DNA from: Saccharopolyspora montiporae
Lineage (GTDB): Bacteria; Actinomycetota; Actinomycetes; Mycobacteriales; Pseudonocardiaceae
Direction: 5' to 3'
Length of the DNA: 64,000 nt
Assembly: GCF_015209505.1 (NCBI RefSeq)
Contig: NZ_JADEYC010000019.1
Location: 142,099-206,098 of the forward strand
Shown here: positions 60,955 to 64,000 of the stretch, in pieces
Numbering within the stretch: the stretch's first letter is position 1
Layout of the letters: each line of letters starts with the position of its first letter
Notes under the pieces: model-generated
The model's input: the letters and a program-made list of their open reading frames with translations, nothing else
Databases searched by the model: none
Told to the model about the DNA's origin: nothing
Program-made: the position numbers and the translations under genes

Positions 60955-62118
60955 TCACCGGTAGACGAGGGTGCGCAGCAGAGCGTCGGCCGGGCCGGCG
61001 CGCCCCGCGCGGTCCAGCCACGTCGCGATCAGCAGCGCCAGCGACCAGGAACCGAAGCCGACGGCCAGCGCACCGAGACTTCCGACGTGCCGCCCGACGG
61101 CGAGCAGATCCGGGTGCAGCACCGCGGCGACCACCACCGAGTTGAACAGGTAGAACGTCAACGACCGCTGCCCCACCGCGGCGACGGCGCGGGTGACCGC
61201 ACCGCGGTGCGCGTCCAGCCGCAGCGCCAGCAGCGCGAAAACCGCCGCGTATCCCGCACCGCCGAGCACTCCGGTGAGCACCTGCAACGCCAGCAGCACC
61301 CCGGTCGGCAGCGCGGACAGCTGCAGCACACCCACCTCGATCAACGCCGCCGGCACAGCGCCCAGCACCGAGACCGCGACCCCGCCGACCGCGATGCGCA
61401 CCAGCACGCCGCGGTGTGCGCCCGGATCGTCGAACAGTCCCTGACGTCCAGCGAGGAAACCGATCACCACGGCCAGCAGCAGCGGATAGCCCGCGGCCAG
61501 GAACAGCGGCAGGAACGGCAGGGCGACCAGCCGCCCGATCCAGTCCTGCAGCGTGGTGTAGCCCGCGGGATCGGCGACCTGCGCATCGAGGCGCGCGGCG
61601 GCAGCGGTGCTGATCATCAGCGCGGTGCAGGTGACCGCGTAGCACACCGCCAGCACACCGATCGCCCGGCGCAGCACCCGGTCCGGGCGGAACAGCAGCC
61701 ACCCGACGACCAGCCCGGCCAGACCGTAGGAGGTGAGGATCTCGCCCTGGTAGACGAGCAAGGCGTGCACGGCACCGAACGCCAGCAGCAGCAGGCTGCG
61801 GCGGGTGACCAGCCGGCGCATCTCCGGTTCCCCCGCACCGGCGGCGCGCCGGCGGGCGATCATCCAGGACATGCCGCAGCCGAAGAGGATCGCGAACATC
61901 GGGAAGGCGCGGTTGTCCAGCAGCAGCACGGTCAGCACGCGGGCGATCGCGTCCGGCGGCGGCTGGTCCGGAGTCGGTGCACCGAACGCGATCCCGGCGT
62001 AGACCCCGGAGTAGGCCATCGCGATGAGCAGCAGCATCGCGCCCCGGGCCAGGTCCGGCGCGAGGCGGCGCTGCCCGGCCTGCTCGGACGCGTGGGCGGG
62101 CCGTTCGTGGGCGCTCAT
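60955..62118 (-). CDS. DUF418 family integral membrane protein
   Basis: The 387-residue protein has about 9-10 transmembrane helices and features of DUF418: LAPDLARGAMLLLIAMAY at the N-terminus, FPMFAILFGCGMSW, and a C-terminal VAAVGQRSLTFYLFNSVVV. The family is common in actinomycetes and is of unknown function. GGAGGGAG precedes the ATG. It converges on the P450 gene with a 10-base gap. Confidence 0.86.
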   Translation of the reverse strand: MSAHERPAHASEQAGQRRLAPDLARGAMLLLIAMAYSGVYAGIAFGAPTPDQPPPDAIARVLTVLLLDNRAFPMFAILFGCGMSWMIARRRAAGAGEPEMRRLVTRRSLLLLAFGAVHALLVYQGEILTSYGLAGLVVGWLLFRPDRVLRRAIGVLAVCYAVTCTALMISTAAAARLDAQVADPAGYTTLQDWIGRLVALPFLPLFLAAGYPLLLAVVIGFLAGRQGLFDDPGAHRGVLVRIAVGGVAVSVLGAVPAALIEVGVLQLSALPTGVLLALQVLTGVLGGAGYAAVFALLALRLDAHRGAVTRAVAAVGQRSLTFYLFNSVVVAAVLHPDLLAVGRHVGSLGALAVGFGSWSLALLIATWLDRAGRAGPADALLRTLVYR

Positions 62119-62273
62119 CGGATCTCCCTCCGCTGGACGTCGCAGACCCTACCGGTCGCCGGCGCCGCGACGAACGCGCTTTTCCCGCCGAGCGCGGCAG
62201 TCGTGGTGTCCGCGGTGGCCGAGCACCGAAAATCCGCTGTCCGAGCGGGAATCCCGTTGCTACGGTACGGCCG

Positions 62274-63344
62274 ATGTTCTTCGACCCGGAATCCCTGCTG
62301 CTCGGACCGCGGGGACGGCGGTTGTGTCTGGAGCTCGCGACCGCCGGCCCGCACGCCCCCGAGCTGCACTCGGCCGTGTTCTACGCCGGTCACGAGCTGG
62401 ACCCGGGCCGCGGGCGCTCTCGGGTGCTGTTCGGCCCCGGCAGCGACGAACCGCCACCGCCGCACGCACCGGCCGACGTCGCCGCCGCGCTGGACAGCAT
62501 GCCGCTTCCCGAACCGGACGGCCGCAGCCTGCTGCAGGTGCTGGACCGGGTCCTGTCCGCGGCCCGCTACTGGCAGGAACCCGACGGGGAGGACGTCCTG
62601 TGCGCGGCACCGGAGATGCGGGACGCGCTGGCCGGTGTCGCCCGGCGGGTGGCCGCCGCACCAGCCGCGGCGTGGTGGACCACCGCGCTGGATCGCGATG
62701 CGCAGGCCACGGTGCGCTTCACCGACGGGCCGCAGGTGGAGCGCACCGCCGATCCCGCGGCCGGGCTCTCCCGGTGGCGCAGCGGCACCATCGAGGACGA
62801 GCACCGGGCGCAGCGGGAACGCCCGCGCGATCCCCGGGCCGCCTTCTCCGGGTACTGGTGGTCGGCACCGCCGTTCGACATGCCGTCCAGCACGCGGTTC
62901 CTCGACGGGCTGGGGCCGGTGGGCCTGTGGTTGGTCGAGGACAGCATGGGCTGGGAGCGGGCGGTCACGCACCGCGCCGCGGTACCCGAAGACGCGGCGG
63001 TATTCGAGATCGACGGACCCGAGGCGTGGGCAGCGCTGTGCCGCCGCTACCCGTTGGAGGTCACCGCCGCGCGGCGGCACGACTGGTTCCGCACCACGGG
63101 ACGCGACGGCCGCTGGGTCCTCCCGGACTGGTCCCGCGTCGCCGCGGACGTCGACGCGGTGCACCTCACCGCACACGGTTACCTGACCACCGCGGGCCGC
63201 GCGATCACCGTTGACGAGGACGCGGCCGCGGTGCTGGCCGGCTGGGATCCGGACAGCACCTGCTGGTTCACCGGGATCGGCGAGCGCGGGATCGGACAGC
63301 ACTGGCGCAATGACGATGCCGCGGGATGGAAACAGCTGCCCTGA
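62274..63344 (+). CDS. Hypothetical actinomycete protein
   Basis: The 356-residue protein has good codon composition and mostly alpha/beta content. It opens with MFFDPESLLLGPRGRRLCLELA and carries AARYWQEPDGEDVLCAAPEM, SGYWWSAPPFDMPSSTRFLDGLGPVGLWLVEDSMGWERA and, near the end, DPDSTCWFTGIGERG. No catalytic motif is recognised. The Trp-rich middle suggests a ligand pocket. It is divergent from the DUF418 gene, with 155 bases between. Its ATG lacks an obvious ribosome site. Confidence 0.75.
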   Translation: MFFDPESLLLGPRGRRLCLELATAGPHAPELHSAVFYAGHELDPGRGRSRVLFGPGSDEPPPPHAPADVAAALDSMPLPEPDGRSLLQVLDRVLSAARYWQEPDGEDVLCAAPEMRDALAGVARRVAAAPAAAWWTTALDRDAQATVRFTDGPQVERTADPAAGLSRWRSGTIEDEHRAQRERPRDPRAAFSGYWWSAPPFDMPSSTRFLDGLGPVGLWLVEDSMGWERAVTHRAAVPEDAAVFEIDGPEAWAALCRRYPLEVTAARRHDWFRTTGRDGRWVLPDWSRVAADVDAVHLTAHGYLTTAGRAITVDEDAAAVLAGWDPDSTCWFTGIGERGIGQHWRNDDAAGWKQLP

Positions 63345-63397
63345 CGGTGTTTTCGAGCCCGGGTGGGCGCCGACCGCGGCGTCCGCGGGGAAATCGG

Positions 63398-63532
63398 TCA
63401 GCTGCCCGGGGTCAGGTCGAGGTCGACGGTGCAGTCGTCCTCCTCGCCGAAGGGGTTCGCCGCGTCGAGCGAGGGCGAGTCGGTGTCGACGATCATCTTC
63501 TGCTGGTCCCAGTCGACCTGCAGCAGCCGCAT
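63398..63532 (-). CDS. Short acidic C-terminal fragment, possibly frameshifted
   Basis: Read from ATG 63532 the frame gives 44 residues (MRLLQVDWDQQKMIVDTDSP to the end DLDLTPGS) with strong coding character. A second frame just upstream (about 63533-63600) reads VALRELESEDYQDGPERRFR, also protein-like. The two would join through a frameshift near 63533. It may be the end of a gene broken by an indel or sequencing error, or a genuine small protein. A GGAAAGG site lies upstream of 63532. Confidence 0.4.
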   Translation of the reverse strand: MRLLQVDWDQQKMIVDTDSPSLDAANPFGEEDDCTVDLDLTPGS

Positions 63533-63675
63533 GAACCCGGAACCGCCTTTCCGGACCGTCCTGGTAGTCCTCGGACTCCAACTCGCGGAGTGCAACGCGT
63601 GAACACCCGGACAACAACGCGCATCCGCCCCGCGCGGCCGTCCGGACCGGCACGGCTGCTCGCGCAGGCCGGGGT

Positions 63676-63879
63676 TCACTCCGCCCGCGCACCACCCGCG
63701 GAACCGCGGTCCGGCTCCCGATCTTCCGCAGGGCGCGTGCGCGGACCGCTCCCCCGCTGCGGCCGGCGGGCTCGCGGCCCCGCCGACGTCCCACGGGCGG
63801 GGCGCCCGGTGAGGGCGCGATCGAGGTCCTCCAGCGCGACCTGCCAGCCGCGGGGTGTGCGGTCCATGGTGCTGATCAT
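63676..63879 (-). CDS. Small uncertain ORF
   Basis: 67 codons from ATG 63879. The beginning (MISTMDRTPRGWQVALEDLD) looks coding but the rest is Arg/Gly/Pro-rich and probably disordered or non-coding. There is no clear ribosome site. I do not trust it as a gene. Confidence 0.25.
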   Translation of the reverse strand: MISTMDRTPRGWQVALEDLDRALTGRPARGTSAGPRARRPQRGSGPRTRPAEDREPDRGSAGGARAE

Positions 63880-63937
63880 GGCCAACCGCGCCCGCCGCCG
63901 CACGCCGAACTCCGATGCGGACGGTGCTCGGACGTCA

Positions 63938-63972
63938 GCACGACCCCGCCCGAGGAGCGAGCGGGGTCGTGC
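63938..63972. terminator. Strong hairpin near the right end
   Basis: GCACGACCCCGC and GCGGGGTCGTGC pair perfectly (12 bp) around an 11-base loop. It probably ends a transcript that comes from the right, or one from the left. Confidence 0.65.
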
Positions 63973-64000
63973 CGGGAATCCGGTCGCGGGGGGGGCCCCC

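Noticed and set aside
63983..64000. Run of G then C at the very end
   Set aside because: Probably an end-of-sequence artefact or low-complexity tail; too short to interpret.

Overview
The window is very GC-rich, gene-dense DNA with short intergenic gaps, many GTG and some TTG starts, strong GGAGG-type ribosome sites and many coupled ATGA overlaps. Four flavin or F420-type oxidoreductase genes, HxlR/SDR/P450 families and a possible cysteine-attenuation leader point to an actinomycete. A Pseudonocardiales member (Saccharopolyspora-like) fits best, but this is an inference from gene content. No rRNA, tRNA, CRISPR array, insertion sequence or phage gene was recognised.

Layout. 0.4-2.5 kb: a GntR(YtrA)-ABC operon with a textbook promoter/operator. 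2.6-9.7 kb: housekeeping and hypothetical genes (DUF427, membrane-anchored protein, STAS, VanZ-RDD fusion, nucleotidyltransferase, SDR, Nudix, nitroreductase, cupin). 9.9-18.3 kb: divergent triosephosphate-isomerase-like enzyme, F420-type flavin protein, secreted protein, M20 peptidase, and a GAF regulator divergent from an aldehyde dehydrogenase-DUF779 operon. 18.9-24.3 kb: a single-module type I PKS protein with a Cys-to-Ser ketosynthase, preceded by a coupled 37-codon ORF and converging on a cytochrome P450. 24.6-30.9 kb: a tRNA/rRNA methyltransferase and a four-gene operon (GT2, GtrA, large membrane protein, PIG-L lipoprotein) for extracytoplasmic glycan work. 31.4-40.7 kb: catabolic enzymes, an HxlR regulator divergent from a thioesterase, four small redox/cupin genes and two paralogous secreted lipases. 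41-44 kb: a flavin monooxygenase coupled to a serine hydrolase. 44.2-48.8 kb: a putative cysteine-sensing leader peptide, a secreted SBP56/methanethiol-oxidase-like protein, a membrane protein with a Met/His-rich tail and two mini exported proteins. 49-54.8 kb: GntP permease, GMC oxidoreductase and a rifampin-phosphotransferase-like protein.

The most interesting segment is 54.9-59.6 kb: a Crp/Fnr regulator, a class III nucleotide-cyclase-like protein, a 715-residue protein with a degenerate P-loop and helical repeats, and a coiled-coil-rich protein, closed by a strong terminator. The cyclase-like protein and its neighbour share a short low-complexity motif (I-D-Q-S-x-N-K), placed at the C-terminus of one and the N-terminus of the other. 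This is the arrangement of prion-like homotypic signalling pairs. The 715-residue gene has two TTA codons and softer codon bias than its surroundings. I read this as a candidate cyclic-nucleotide/amyloid-coupled conflict or signalling system.

59.7-64 kb holds another P450, a DUF418 membrane protein, a hypothetical protein and poorly resolved small ORFs, with an apparent frameshift near 63.53 kb. Start codons were chosen mainly from ribosome-site spacing.
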